Source of the DNA: Nonomuraea coxensis DSM 45129
Lineage (GTDB): Bacteria > Actinomycetota > Actinomycetes > Streptosporangiales > Streptosporangiaceae
Assembly: GCF_019397265.1 (NCBI RefSeq)
Contig: NZ_CP068985.1
Location: 2,212,501 to 2,276,500 of the forward strand
Length of the DNA stretch: 64,000 nt
Direction of reading: 5' to 3'
Of this stretch, positions 9,058 through 15,788 are shown one piece after another. The notes under the pieces are model-generated. The model had not been told where the DNA came from, did no database searches, and saw only the letters and a program-made list of their open reading frames with translations. Position 1 is the stretch's first letter, and each line of letters opens with the position of its first letter. The translations under genes were made by a program, and so were the position numbers.

Positions 9058-9783
9058 TCACACCGGCCCGAACCGGTACCCGAACCCGCGCACCGTCTGC
9101 ACGTAGACGGGCGCCGCCGAGTCGTCCTCGATCTTCGCGCGCAACCGCTGCACGCAGGCGTCCACCAGCCGCGAGTCGCCGAAGTATCCGTGCTCCCACA
9201 CCGACTCCAGCAGCTGCTGGCGGCTGTGCACCCGGCCCGGCGTGCTGGAGAGCACGAGCAGCAGGCGCAGCTCGGTCGGGGCGAGGCTGACCGGCACGCC
9301 GCGTTTGACGACCACCAGCCCGGCCCGGTCGACGGTCAGGTCCCCGTGCCGTTCCAGCTCCGCCTGGTCGCGGCCGATCCGCCGCAGCACCGCGCGGATG
9401 CGCGCCTCCAGCACCCGGGGCTGGACGGGCTTGACCACGTAGTCGTCGGCGCCCGACTCCAGCCCGGCCACGACGTCCATGTCGTCGCCGCGTGCGGTCA
9501 GCATGATGATCGGCACGTTCCCCGAGGCCCTGATGCGGCGGCAGACCTCGAACCCGTCGATGCCGGGCAGCATCAGGTCGAGCACGACGACGTCGGGGAC
9601 GTCGGCGCGCAGCCGGTCCAGCCCTTCCTCGCCGGACTCCACCGCGCGGACCCGGTGCCCGTGGCGGGACAGCGCCAGCTCAAGGCCCTCCCGCACGGCC
9701 GGGTCGTCCTCGATCAGCAGCACTCGCGACATGCCCCCGGGTTTCACCGCACGCTCCGTCATTCGCCCATCGGTCAACGCCAT
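9058..9783 (-). CDS. OmpR-family response regulator, AfsQ1-like
   Basis: The receiver domain has IEDDP, phospho-acceptor Asp in VVVLDLMLPG, Thr in MLTARG and Lys in YVVKPV. The winged-helix domain has LAPTELRLLLVL and a segment WEHGYFGDSRLVDACVQRLR. The last segment closely resembles what I recall of Streptomyces AfsQ1, more than CseB or MtrA. Two starts are possible. The ATG at 9783 abuts the regulatory segment 9784-9842, which would imply a leaderless mRNA. An internal ATG at 9732 gives MSRVLLIEDD, the usual family N-terminus. Autoregulation is likely because an AfsQ1-type site lies at 9824-9839. Confidence 0.93.
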   Translation of the reverse strand: MALTDGRMTERAVKPGGMSRVLLIEDDPAVREGLELALSRHGHRVRAVESGEEGLDRLRADVPDVVVLDLMLPGIDGFEVCRRIRASGNVPIIMLTARGDDMDVVAGLESGADDYVVKPVQPRVLEARIRAVLRRIGRDQAELERHGDLTVDRAGLVVVKRGVPVSLAPTELRLLLVLSSTPGRVHSRQQLLESVWEHGYFGDSRLVDACVQRLRAKIEDDSAAPVYVQTVRGFGYRFGPV

Positions 9784-9842
9784 CCACTGTCGGCCGGTCG
9801 TGTCCTCGCCTCGTCAGCGCCGTGTCATGGTTGTGTCACGGT
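9784..9842 (-). promoter_or_regulatory. 59-nt promoter module A with AfsQ1-type direct repeat
   Basis: This segment is 53/59 identical to 13577-13635. Read on the minus strand it holds GTGAC (9839-9835), six nt, then ATGAC (9828-9824), matching the AfsQ1 consensus GTnAC-n6-GTnAC with one mismatch. An 11-nt half-site period is typical of OmpR-family regulators. The centre lies about 48 nt from the ATG at 9783, fitting activation from just upstream of the -35 region. It should drive the regulator-kinase-lipoprotein operon. Confidence 0.7.
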
Positions 9843-9883
9843 CACGCCGGTGGCAGTCCCATCGACGGACGCGTCGACGAACG

Positions 9884-9899
9884 GTGACATCCGGCTGAC
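9884..9899 (+). promoter_or_regulatory. AfsQ1-type site upstream of vanY-like gene
   Basis: On the plus strand GTGAC (9884-9888), six nt, CTGAC (9895-9899) repeats the TGAC half-site spacing of the two 59-nt modules. Its centre is about 43 nt before the ATG at 9935, the usual place for an activator if the mRNA is leaderless. The second half-site deviates from consensus at one base, so the call is moderate. Confidence 0.5.
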
Positions 9900-9934
9900 C
9901 ACGCGCGCACATTCGACGCCAATCGTAGTTCGGC

Positions 9935-10489
9935 ATGAACGAACCACGCATCATCCCCCTCAGCCCCAGGGACCGGCTGTACGCCGCGGCCACGCTGATG
10001 CTCGCCGTGCTGCTGCTGCCCGTGGCGTTCGTCCGCCGTCCCGGCCGCGCCCGTGAGCTGGCCTGCCGCTGGGCGTTAGGGATGCGCTTCCCCGCCGAGG
10101 ATCTGACCGGGCTCACCGACGGGGCCAGGGCGGCGTTCACCGCGGCGCGCACCGAGGCGCTCTGGCGGCACGGCCAGCTCATCGGCCTCACCTCGGGATA
10201 TCGCGACCCCGTCGTCCAGCAGCGGATGTTCGACGAGGAGGTCCGCCGGTCCGGCTCCGCGGCCTCGGCGCGCATGCTCGTGCTGCCGCCGGCGGAATCC
10301 GGTCACGTCAAGGGCATCGCGCTGGACGTCCGTCCCCACGAGGGCGCGCGGTGGCTGGAGGAACACGGCGCCCGCTACGCCCTCTACCGCCTGTACGACA
10401 ACGAGTGGTGGCACTTCGAGCACCGCCCGGAGTGCGGCGGGACGCCCCCTCCGCGGCGACCCCACCCGGGCGTGGCGCCTCTTCCGTGA
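9935..10489 (+). CDS. VanY-type D,D-carboxypeptidase (peptidase M15), membrane-anchored
   Basis: The 184-aa protein has an N-terminal membrane anchor (LYAAATLMLAVLLLPVAFV) and an outer M15 peptidase domain. Zinc-site features are SGHVKGIALDV (the HxxxxxxD pattern) and EWWHFEH (catalytic Glu and zinc His), after the conserved GLTSGYRD. Such enzymes remove the terminal D-Ala of muramyl pentapeptides; VanYn of Nonomuraea is a known anchored relative linked to glycopeptide resistance. A TTA codon at 10076-10078 (codon 48) is notable. It is divergent from the AfsQ1-like operon and close to ddl/murF, pointing to a common cell-wall programme. No ribosome site is visible before the ATG. Confidence 0.9.
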   Translation: MNEPRIIPLSPRDRLYAAATLMLAVLLLPVAFVRRPGRARELACRWALGMRFPAEDLTGLTDGARAAFTAARTEALWRHGQLIGLTSGYRDPVVQQRMFDEEVRRSGSAASARMLVLPPAESGHVKGIALDVRPHEGARWLEEHGARYALYRLYDNEWWHFEHRPECGGTPPPRRPHPGVAPLP

Positions 10490-10492
10490 GCG

Positions 10493-11185
10493 TCAGCCGC
10501 TCAGGGCGAAGCCGGCCGCGGCCTCCGCGTGCAGCCGCGCGCTCGGCAGCAGCGGAACCGGGGTGTCGTTCTCGGTGATCAGGAGCTCGATCTCCGTGCA
10601 GCCGAGGATGACGCCCTCGGCTCCGCCGGCGGCGAGGCCGGCGATGATCCGGGTGTACGCCTCCCTGGACGACTCCGTGAGCACCCCGCGCACCAGCTCG
10701 TCGAAGATCACGCGGTGGACCAGCTCCCGCTGCTCGGGCGGCGGGACGACCACGTCGAGGCCGTGGGCGGCCAGCCGGTCCCGGTAGAAGGGCTCCTCCA
10801 TGGTGAAGCGGGTGCCCAGCAGGCCGACCTTGCGCATCCCCCTGTCGCGGACGGCTTCGCCCACGACGTCGGCGATGTGCAGCACGGGCACGCTCGCGGC
10901 GCGCGCCACGTCGTCGCTCACCCGGCTGAAGGTGTTGCTGCAGACGAGCAGGACGTCGGCGCCGAGGTCCTGCAGTTTCCTGCCGGCGTCGGCCAGCAGC
11001 TTGCTCACCTCGTCCCAGCGGCCGGCGAAGATGAGGTCCTCGACGGTCGTGTAGTCGACCGACCAGATGAGGCTGTTGGCGGAATGGCTGCCGCCGAGCT
11101 TCTCGCGTATCCGCTGGTTGATGATCTGGTAGTAGATCACCGTCGACTCCCAGCTCAACCCGCCGATGAGGCCGATGGCGCGCAT
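10493..11185 (-). CDS. Aspartate/glutamate racemase-family amino-acid racemase
   Basis: The 230-aa protein begins MRAIGLIGGLSWESTVIYYQ, the typical start of RacX/YgeA-type racemases, and has the C-terminal active-site Cys in VILGCTEIELLI. The other active-site position, which is Cys in classical Asp racemase and Thr in YgeA, is here Ser (CSNTFS), and the usual following His is also replaced. Activity on Asp, Glu or another amino acid cannot be decided from sequence. The ATG at 11185 is preceded by GGAG at 4 nt; a GTG at 11200 overlapping the murF stop is an alternative. It is last in the ddl-murF-racemase operon, which suggests a D-amino acid for the cell wall. Confidence 0.88.
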   Translation of the reverse strand: MRAIGLIGGLSWESTVIYYQIINQRIREKLGGSHSANSLIWSVDYTTVEDLIFAGRWDEVSKLLADAGRKLQDLGADVLLVCSNTFSRVSDDVARAASVPVLHIADVVGEAVRDRGMRKVGLLGTRFTMEEPFYRDRLAAHGLDVVVPPPEQRELVHRVIFDELVRGVLTESSREAYTRIIAGLAAGGAEGVILGCTEIELLITENDTPVPLLPSARLHAEAAAGFALSG

Positions 11186-11196
11186 GAGACTCCGTT

Positions 11197-12582
11197 TCAC
11201 TGGCTCGTGGTGGCAAGAGCCCTGGCGCAGGCGCCGAGCCCGAACTCGCTGGAGGCTTTGACGAACACCACGTCGCCCGGTTCGAGAAGGGCGCCGGCCA
11301 GCTTGACGGCCTCGGCCACGTCCTCGACGGTGTGGACGGCCACACCCTGGTCCGAGGACCGCGCCGCCTCCGCCGTCGCGAGGGGGTCGCCCGCGCCGAC
11401 CGTGATCAGCACGTCGAAGCGGAGGCCGGCGACGAGCCGGCCCACCTCGGCGTGCCGGGCGCGGGAGACGTCCGCCTGCTGTCCCATCCCGCCGAGCACG
11501 GCGACGGTACGGCGGGAGCCGGCCAGCGCCTTGGCCGCTCGCAGCCCGGCCCGCATGGACTCGGGGTTGGCGTTGTAGGCGTCGTCGATGACGGTGACGC
11601 CGTCAGGTCGTTCCACGATCTGCAGCCGGCCTCCGGAGCGCCGCCGGGCGGCGGTCAGCCCGTCGGCGGTCTCGGCGGCGTCCAGGCCGAGCGCGGTGGC
11701 GACGGCGGCCGCGGCCAGGGCGTTGCTCACCTGGTGCTCGCCGATGAGGTCCAGTTCGACCGGGGCGCGGCCGGCGGGCGTCACCAGCTCGAACGCCGGC
11801 CGCGCCCGGTCGTCCATCCGCACGTTCTCGGCGCGCACCGGCGCCCGCGGCGACGTGCCGTACAGCAGGATCCGGGCCTCGGTACGGCCGGCCATGCCCA
11901 GCACGTACGGGTCGTCGGCGTTGAGCAGCGCGAACCCGTCCGCGGGAAGCGCCTCGACCAGCTCACCCTTCGCCGCGGCCACATCGGCCCGCCCGGTCCC
12001 CATCCGTTCCAGGTGCGCGGTGCCGACGTTGAGCACCACGCCGACCTGGGGCGGCGCGATCCCGGTCAGGTATGTCAGGTCGCCCTTCCTGCTCGCGCCC
12101 ATCTCCAGCACCAGGTAGCGCGTGGCGGCGTCGGCGCGCAGCACGGTGAGCGGCAGCCCGAGCTCGTTGTTGAACGATCTGTCGGTGGCGACCGTGGCGG
12201 CGTGCCGTTCGAGCACCTGGGCCAGCAGGTCCTTGGTGGTGGTCTTGCCCACGGAGCCGGTCAGGCCGATCACGGCGGGGCTGACCCGTCCGAGCAGGTG
12301 CCTGGCCAGCAGGCCGAGCGCGCGCTGGACGTCGTCCACCACGAGGGCGGGCACGCCGACGGGCCGCGCGGCCAGCACGGCGACGGCGCCGGCCGCGACG
12401 GCGGTGCCCGCGAAGTCGTGACCGTCGGCGCGGGCGCCGGCCGTCGCGGCGAACAGGCCGCCGGGCACCACCTCGCGCGAGTCGACCGCGGTGGGCGCCG
12501 TCACCGACGCCCCAGGGTCGGGGACGTCGCACAGGCGCGCGCCGCAGGCCCGCGCGATCTCGTCGAGCGTCATCGGGATCAT
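11197..12582 (-). CDS. murF: UDP-MurNAc-tripeptide--D-alanyl-D-alanine ligase (MurF)
   Basis: MurF joins D-Ala-D-Ala to UDP-MurNAc-tripeptide in the cytosol. The 461-aa protein has the N-terminal substrate domain (ATAGARADGHDF), the ATP loop GLTGSVGKTTTKDLL, ENV/NNELGLPLTVL in the central domain, and DDAYNANPESMRAGL in the C-terminal domain. It lies outside the dcw cluster, where the main actinobacterial murF normally sits, so it may be a second copy. The ATG overlaps the ddl stop by 4 nt (12579-12582). The 59-nt module upstream of ddl should control it. Confidence 0.95.
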   Translation of the reverse strand: MIPMTLDEIARACGARLCDVPDPGASVTAPTAVDSREVVPGGLFAATAGARADGHDFAGTAVAAGAVAVLAARPVGVPALVVDDVQRALGLLARHLLGRVSPAVIGLTGSVGKTTTKDLLAQVLERHAATVATDRSFNNELGLPLTVLRADAATRYLVLEMGASRKGDLTYLTGIAPPQVGVVLNVGTAHLERMGTGRADVAAAKGELVEALPADGFALLNADDPYVLGMAGRTEARILLYGTSPRAPVRAENVRMDDRARPAFELVTPAGRAPVELDLIGEHQVSNALAAAAVATALGLDAAETADGLTAARRRSGGRLQIVERPDGVTVIDDAYNANPESMRAGLRAAKALAGSRRTVAVLGGMGQQADVSRARHAEVGRLVAGLRFDVLITVGAGDPLATAEAARSSDQGVAVHTVEDVAEAVKLAGALLEPGDVVFVKASSEFGLGACARALATTSQ

Positions 12583-13535
12583 GAGGCGCTCCTGGCGAAC
12601 GCGAGGTCGATGAGGCGGCGCAGCAGGTCCGGGTACGGGAGGCCGCTCGCGGCCCAGGCCCTGGCGTAGACGGACCGGGAGGTGAAGCCGGGCATGGTGT
12701 TGATCTCCAGCACGTACAGGCGTCCCGTGTCGTGCTCGTGCAGGAAGTCGACCCGGGCCAGGCCGTAGCCGCCGATGGCCCGGAAGGCGCGCAGGGCCAG
12801 CTCGCGCACGTCCTCGGCCACGCGCTCAGGGAGGACGGCGGGGATGGTGGCGATCTCGGCCCCGCTGAGGTACTTGGCCTCGTAGTCGAGCCAGTCGCCG
12901 GGCACGATGAGCTCGCCGGGCACCGAGGCGTCCGGCAGGTCGTGGCCGCCGAGCACGCCGCAGATGAGCTCGCGCGCGGTCACGCCCTGTTCGACGACGA
13001 CCGTCCGGCCGTGGGTGAGCGCCAGCTCCACGCCCGTGCGCAGTTCCTCCATGGTGGTGACGCGGGAGACGCCGATGGAGGAGCCCAGGCTGGCCGGTTT
13101 GACGTACATCGGCCAGTCGAGCGGCTTCACCAGCTCCCAGTGGTCGGTGGCGGTGCGCCATTCGTGCGCGGTGAACCACACGTGCGGGGTGACGGGGATG
13201 CCCTCGGCCAGGAACGCGCGTCGCATCGCGACCTTGTCCATGGCCACGGCCGAGGCCAGGACGCCGCAGCCCACGTACGGGATGCCCAGCGTCTCCAGGT
13301 GCCCCTGGAGCACGCCGTCCTCGCCGTACGGGCCGTGCAGCACGGGGAAGACTACGTCCGCCAGGCCGCGCCGCAGCTCCACCGTCCACCTGCCCTGGCG
13401 GTCGATGATGACGGGGACGGGCTCGTACAGCTCTCTCGGCAGCGCGTCGAGCACGGCCTTCGCCGACTGCAGCGACACCTCGTGCTCGGCGGACGGACCG
13501 CCCGCCAGCACCGCCACGCGTACGCGTTCGGCCAC
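12579..13535 (-). CDS. ddl: D-alanine--D-alanine ligase family protein
   Basis: The 318-aa ATP-grasp enzyme has LAGGPSAEHEVSLQSA at the N-terminus, PVLHGPYGEDGVLQG, VKPASLGSSIGVS, DYEAKYLSG, GLARVDFL and EINTMPGFTSRS. The YEAKY omega-loop with Tyr and Lys is the D-Ala-D-Ala type; VanA-type D-Ala-D-Lac ligases lack it. It should make D-Ala-D-Ala for the downstream MurF, which it overlaps by 4 nt. The GTG at 13535 follows GAGGAAGG by about 10 nt. The 59-nt AfsQ1-type module lies 42 nt upstream. It could be the only Ddl or a regulated second copy. Confidence 0.94.
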   Translation of the reverse strand: MAERVRVAVLAGGPSAEHEVSLQSAKAVLDALPRELYEPVPVIIDRQGRWTVELRRGLADVVFPVLHGPYGEDGVLQGHLETLGIPYVGCGVLASAVAMDKVAMRRAFLAEGIPVTPHVWFTAHEWRTATDHWELVKPLDWPMYVKPASLGSSIGVSRVTTMEELRTGVELALTHGRTVVVEQGVTARELICGVLGGHDLPDASVPGELIVPGDWLDYEAKYLSGAEIATIPAVLPERVAEDVRELALRAFRAIGGYGLARVDFLHEHDTGRLYVLEINTMPGFTSRSVYARAWAASGLPYPDLLRRLIDLAFARSAS

Positions 13536-13576
13536 GATGGATCAACCTTCCTCAGCGGCGGGGGAGACGGCCCCCA

Positions 13577-13635
13577 CCACTGTCGGCTGATCATGTCCCC
13601 GCCTTGTCAGCGCCGTGTCATCGTTGTGTCACGGT
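13577..13635 (-). promoter_or_regulatory. 59-nt promoter module B with AfsQ1-type direct repeat
   Basis: This is the second copy of the segment at 9784-9842 (6 mismatches, no gaps) in the same orientation relative to its minus-strand operon. The half-sites GTGAC (13632-13628) and ATGAC (13621-13617) are conserved, as is their six-nt spacer apart from one base. It lies upstream of ddl-murF-racemase, with room for a short untranslated leader that carries the ribosome site. Confidence 0.7.
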
Positions 13636-13693
13636 GGCCGCCGGGCGGCGCGAGGAGTCGCCCGGCGGGCGGATGCTCGGTTAACGTTCGGGA

Positions 13694-14368
13694 GTGCGCA
13701 TCATCTCGGTAAATGTCGGCGTTGCGATCGCGGCTGAGTGGGCGGGGAGGCTGCGGCGGACCGCCATCGACAAGCAGCCCGCCGGGGACCGCGTCCCGGT
13801 GCGTCCCGAAGGGCTCGCGGGCGACGAGCGCGCCGACCTGAAGCACCACGGCTCCTCCGACCAGGCGGTCTACGCCTACGCCAGGGAGGACTACGACTGG
13901 TGGCAGGAGCGGCTCGGGCGTGACCTGCGGAACGGGCGTTTCGGCGAGAACCTCACCACGTCCGGGGTGGACGTCAACGGGGCCGTCATCGGCGAGCGGT
14001 GGCGGATCGGCGGCACCCTGCTGGAGGTGACCGGGCCCCGGACGCCGTGCGTGGTGTTCCGCAACTGGATGGACGAGCCGGGATGGGTCAAGCGGTTCAC
14101 CGAGGCGGGGCGGCCGGGGGCGTACCTGCGGGTGGTCGAGACCGGGGACGTGGGGGCGGGCGACGACGTGCGGATCGTCGCGCGGCCTGAGCACGGGGTG
14201 ACGGTCTCCGACTGGTTCCTGGCCCGCCACGGGGACGAGGACGCGCTGCGGCGCGTGCTGACGTTGCCGGGCCACGACCCGCGCCGGGACGAACGGGTGG
14301 CGAGGTCCCCGAGGGAGCCGGTCCGGAGCGCGGGGCAGGACGAGCCCGCGGCGGCTCCGGCCGGCTGA
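13694..14368 (+). CDS. MOSC-domain protein, YiiM-like
   Basis: The 224-aa product has the MOSC core: the start ISVNVG, KHHGSSDQAVYAYAREDYDWW, GRFGENLTTSGVDVNGAVIGERWRIG (in two parts of the fold), then EVTGPRTPCVVF with the invariant Cys. A C-terminal three-helix extension (VSDWFLARHGDEDALRRVLTLP) is typical of YiiM-type proteins that bind a molybdenum cofactor and reduce N-hydroxylated substrates. The GTG at 13694 sits 7 nt after TAACGT, a good -10 element, so a leaderless mRNA is likely. The C-terminal 25 residues are charged and probably disordered. Confidence 0.9.
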   Translation: MRIISVNVGVAIAAEWAGRLRRTAIDKQPAGDRVPVRPEGLAGDERADLKHHGSSDQAVYAYAREDYDWWQERLGRDLRNGRFGENLTTSGVDVNGAVIGERWRIGGTLLEVTGPRTPCVVFRNWMDEPGWVKRFTEAGRPGAYLRVVETGDVGAGDDVRIVARPEHGVTVSDWFLARHGDEDALRRVLTLPGHDPRRDERVARSPREPVRSAGQDEPAAAPAG

Positions 14369-14383
14369 GTCCCGCCGGGGCGG

Positions 14384-15643
14384 TCAGCGCAGGACCGAGT
14401 ACAGCGCCGACGTCAGGGAGGCGCGGACGTCGTCCTGGTCGATCGACCACATCATCGAGCCGCCCAGCCCCTTGAGCCGGATGTACGCCGCCTTCTGCAC
14501 CAGCACCGCCGGATCGTCGTACGACCAGAACTCGTTGCCGTCGTACAGCCACATCGCCCCGGTCAGCAGGTCCCGGTAGCGCTTGCCGGGCTTGTTCACC
14601 AGGTCCTTGTAGTCCTCGTTGCCCGCGGCCCACTTGCCGGGCGCGGGGCCGGTGGCGGGCTGGTAGAGGCCGTCGCCGCCGCCGGTCACGCCGGTCCAGC
14701 CCTGGCCGTAGGCGGGCACGCCGATCACGAGCTTGCGCGCGGGCGCGCCGCGCGAGACGTAGTCGCGCACGGTCTGGTCGACGCTGTACCTCACGGGGTT
14801 CGGGTCGCGGCGGTCGGTGAGGAGGTTGCCGTTGTGGCCGGTCCTGGGCTCCCAGGTGCCGTGCAGGTCGTAGCCCTGGACGGTGGCGAAGTCGAGCTGC
14901 CTGAAGACGCGGCGCACCTCGTACCCGGCGTCGATCTTGGCGGCGGCGGCCGGCAGGAAGGCGGTGAGCTCGGCGTCGCGGGCGTACCCGTCGAGCTGCG
15001 CGCGCAGCTCCTCGACGAACAGCGTGAAGTTCCGCTTGTCCTCGGGCTGGATGACGTTGCCCTCGGCGCCGGCCGAGCCGGGCCACTCCCAGTCGAGGTC
15101 GATGCCGTCGAAGACGCCGGCGCCGGCGCCCGGCTCCAGCCCCGGCAGGTCGCCGCGCAGCCACAGGTCGACGCAGGACCGGGCCAGCCTGGCGCGCGAG
15201 CCGGGGGTGAGCACGGCGTCGGAGAAGTACTTGGACCCGGTCCAGCCGCCGAGCGAGATCAGCACCTTGAGCCCGGGGTGCTTGGCCTTGAGCTTGCGGA
15301 GCTGGTTGAGGTTGCCGTTGAGCGCCTGGCCGGGCGCGTCGGCCACGCCGTCCACGCTCTGCTCGGCCGGCACCGGCCGCTGCCAGTCGGCCCACGGGTC
15401 GGCCGAGTAGCAGGAGCCCGCGGCGTCGACGAAGCCGAAGGCGTAGTTGAGGTGGGTGAGCTTGGCGGCGGCGCCGCTGACGTCCACGTCCCTGACGTGG
15501 TAGTTCCGGCCGTAGACACCCCATTGGATGAAGTACGCGACCCGCTTGAAGCCGCTGCGGGTCTGGGCCTCGGCGGGCACGGAGATCGCCGAGAGGCCCA
15601 GTAAGAGCGAGAGCGTGAGCGTGATCAGGGTCTTCTTCTGCAC
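14384..15643 (-). CDS. Secreted chitinase, glycoside hydrolase family 18
   Basis: The 419-aa enzyme has a signal peptide (MQKKTLITLTLSLLLG through PAEAQ), then VAYFIQWGVYGRNYHV, LKVLISLGGWTGS, the catalytic FDGIDLDWEWPG with the acid Glu, and VQGYDLHG and GGSMMWSIDQD in the last strands. This is a complete single-domain GH18 chitinase hydrolysing beta-1,4-GlcNAc chains outside the cell; no chitin-binding module is seen. I chose the GTG at 15643 because CAGGAG lies 7 nt upstream, rather than the TTG at 15667. An inverted repeat at 15662-15700 lies just upstream. Confidence 0.94.
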   Translation of the reverse strand: MQKKTLITLTLSLLLGLSAISVPAEAQTRSGFKRVAYFIQWGVYGRNYHVRDVDVSGAAAKLTHLNYAFGFVDAAGSCYSADPWADWQRPVPAEQSVDGVADAPGQALNGNLNQLRKLKAKHPGLKVLISLGGWTGSKYFSDAVLTPGSRARLARSCVDLWLRGDLPGLEPGAGAGVFDGIDLDWEWPGSAGAEGNVIQPEDKRNFTLFVEELRAQLDGYARDAELTAFLPAAAAKIDAGYEVRRVFRQLDFATVQGYDLHGTWEPRTGHNGNLLTDRRDPNPVRYSVDQTVRDYVSRGAPARKLVIGVPAYGQGWTGVTGGGDGLYQPATGPAPGKWAAGNEDYKDLVNKPGKRYRDLLTGAMWLYDGNEFWSYDDPAVLVQKAAYIRLKGLGGSMMWSIDQDDVRASLTSALYSVLR

Positions 15644-15661
15644 CGGGCGGCTCCTGAGAGA

Positions 15662-15700
15662 CCTCAACTTATAAGAAACTTTCCTATAAGTAAGTTGAGG
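15662..15700. promoter_or_regulatory. Inverted repeat upstream of chitinase gene, candidate operator
   Basis: Arms CCTCAACTTA (15662-15671) and TAAGTTGAGG (15691-15700) are perfectly complementary and flank an AT-rich 19-nt centre with TATAAG motifs. It is AT-rich within very GC-rich DNA and lies 19 nt upstream of the chitinase GTG, overlapping the expected promoter. It is not the DasR-type ACTGGTCTAGACCA site. A chitin- or sugar-responsive repressor site is inferred. Confidence 0.6.
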
Positions 15701-15788
15701 TGATGGTAAGGCTCCCGCACCAGGCCGTCAACGATCCCGGAGGCGGCTCGGTTACGGACCACTGCCCGGCGACCGGCAGACTGGAAGG

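Noticed and set aside
9058..9783. CseB or MtrA orthologue
   Set aside because: The WEHGYFGDSRLVDACVQRLR segment and the lipoprotein gene order fit AfsQ1 better; lpqB-specific context of MtrA is absent.
12579..13535. VanA-type D-Ala-D-Lac ligase
   Set aside because: The YEAKY loop with Tyr and Lys is that of D-Ala-D-Ala ligases, and VanH and VanX are missing.
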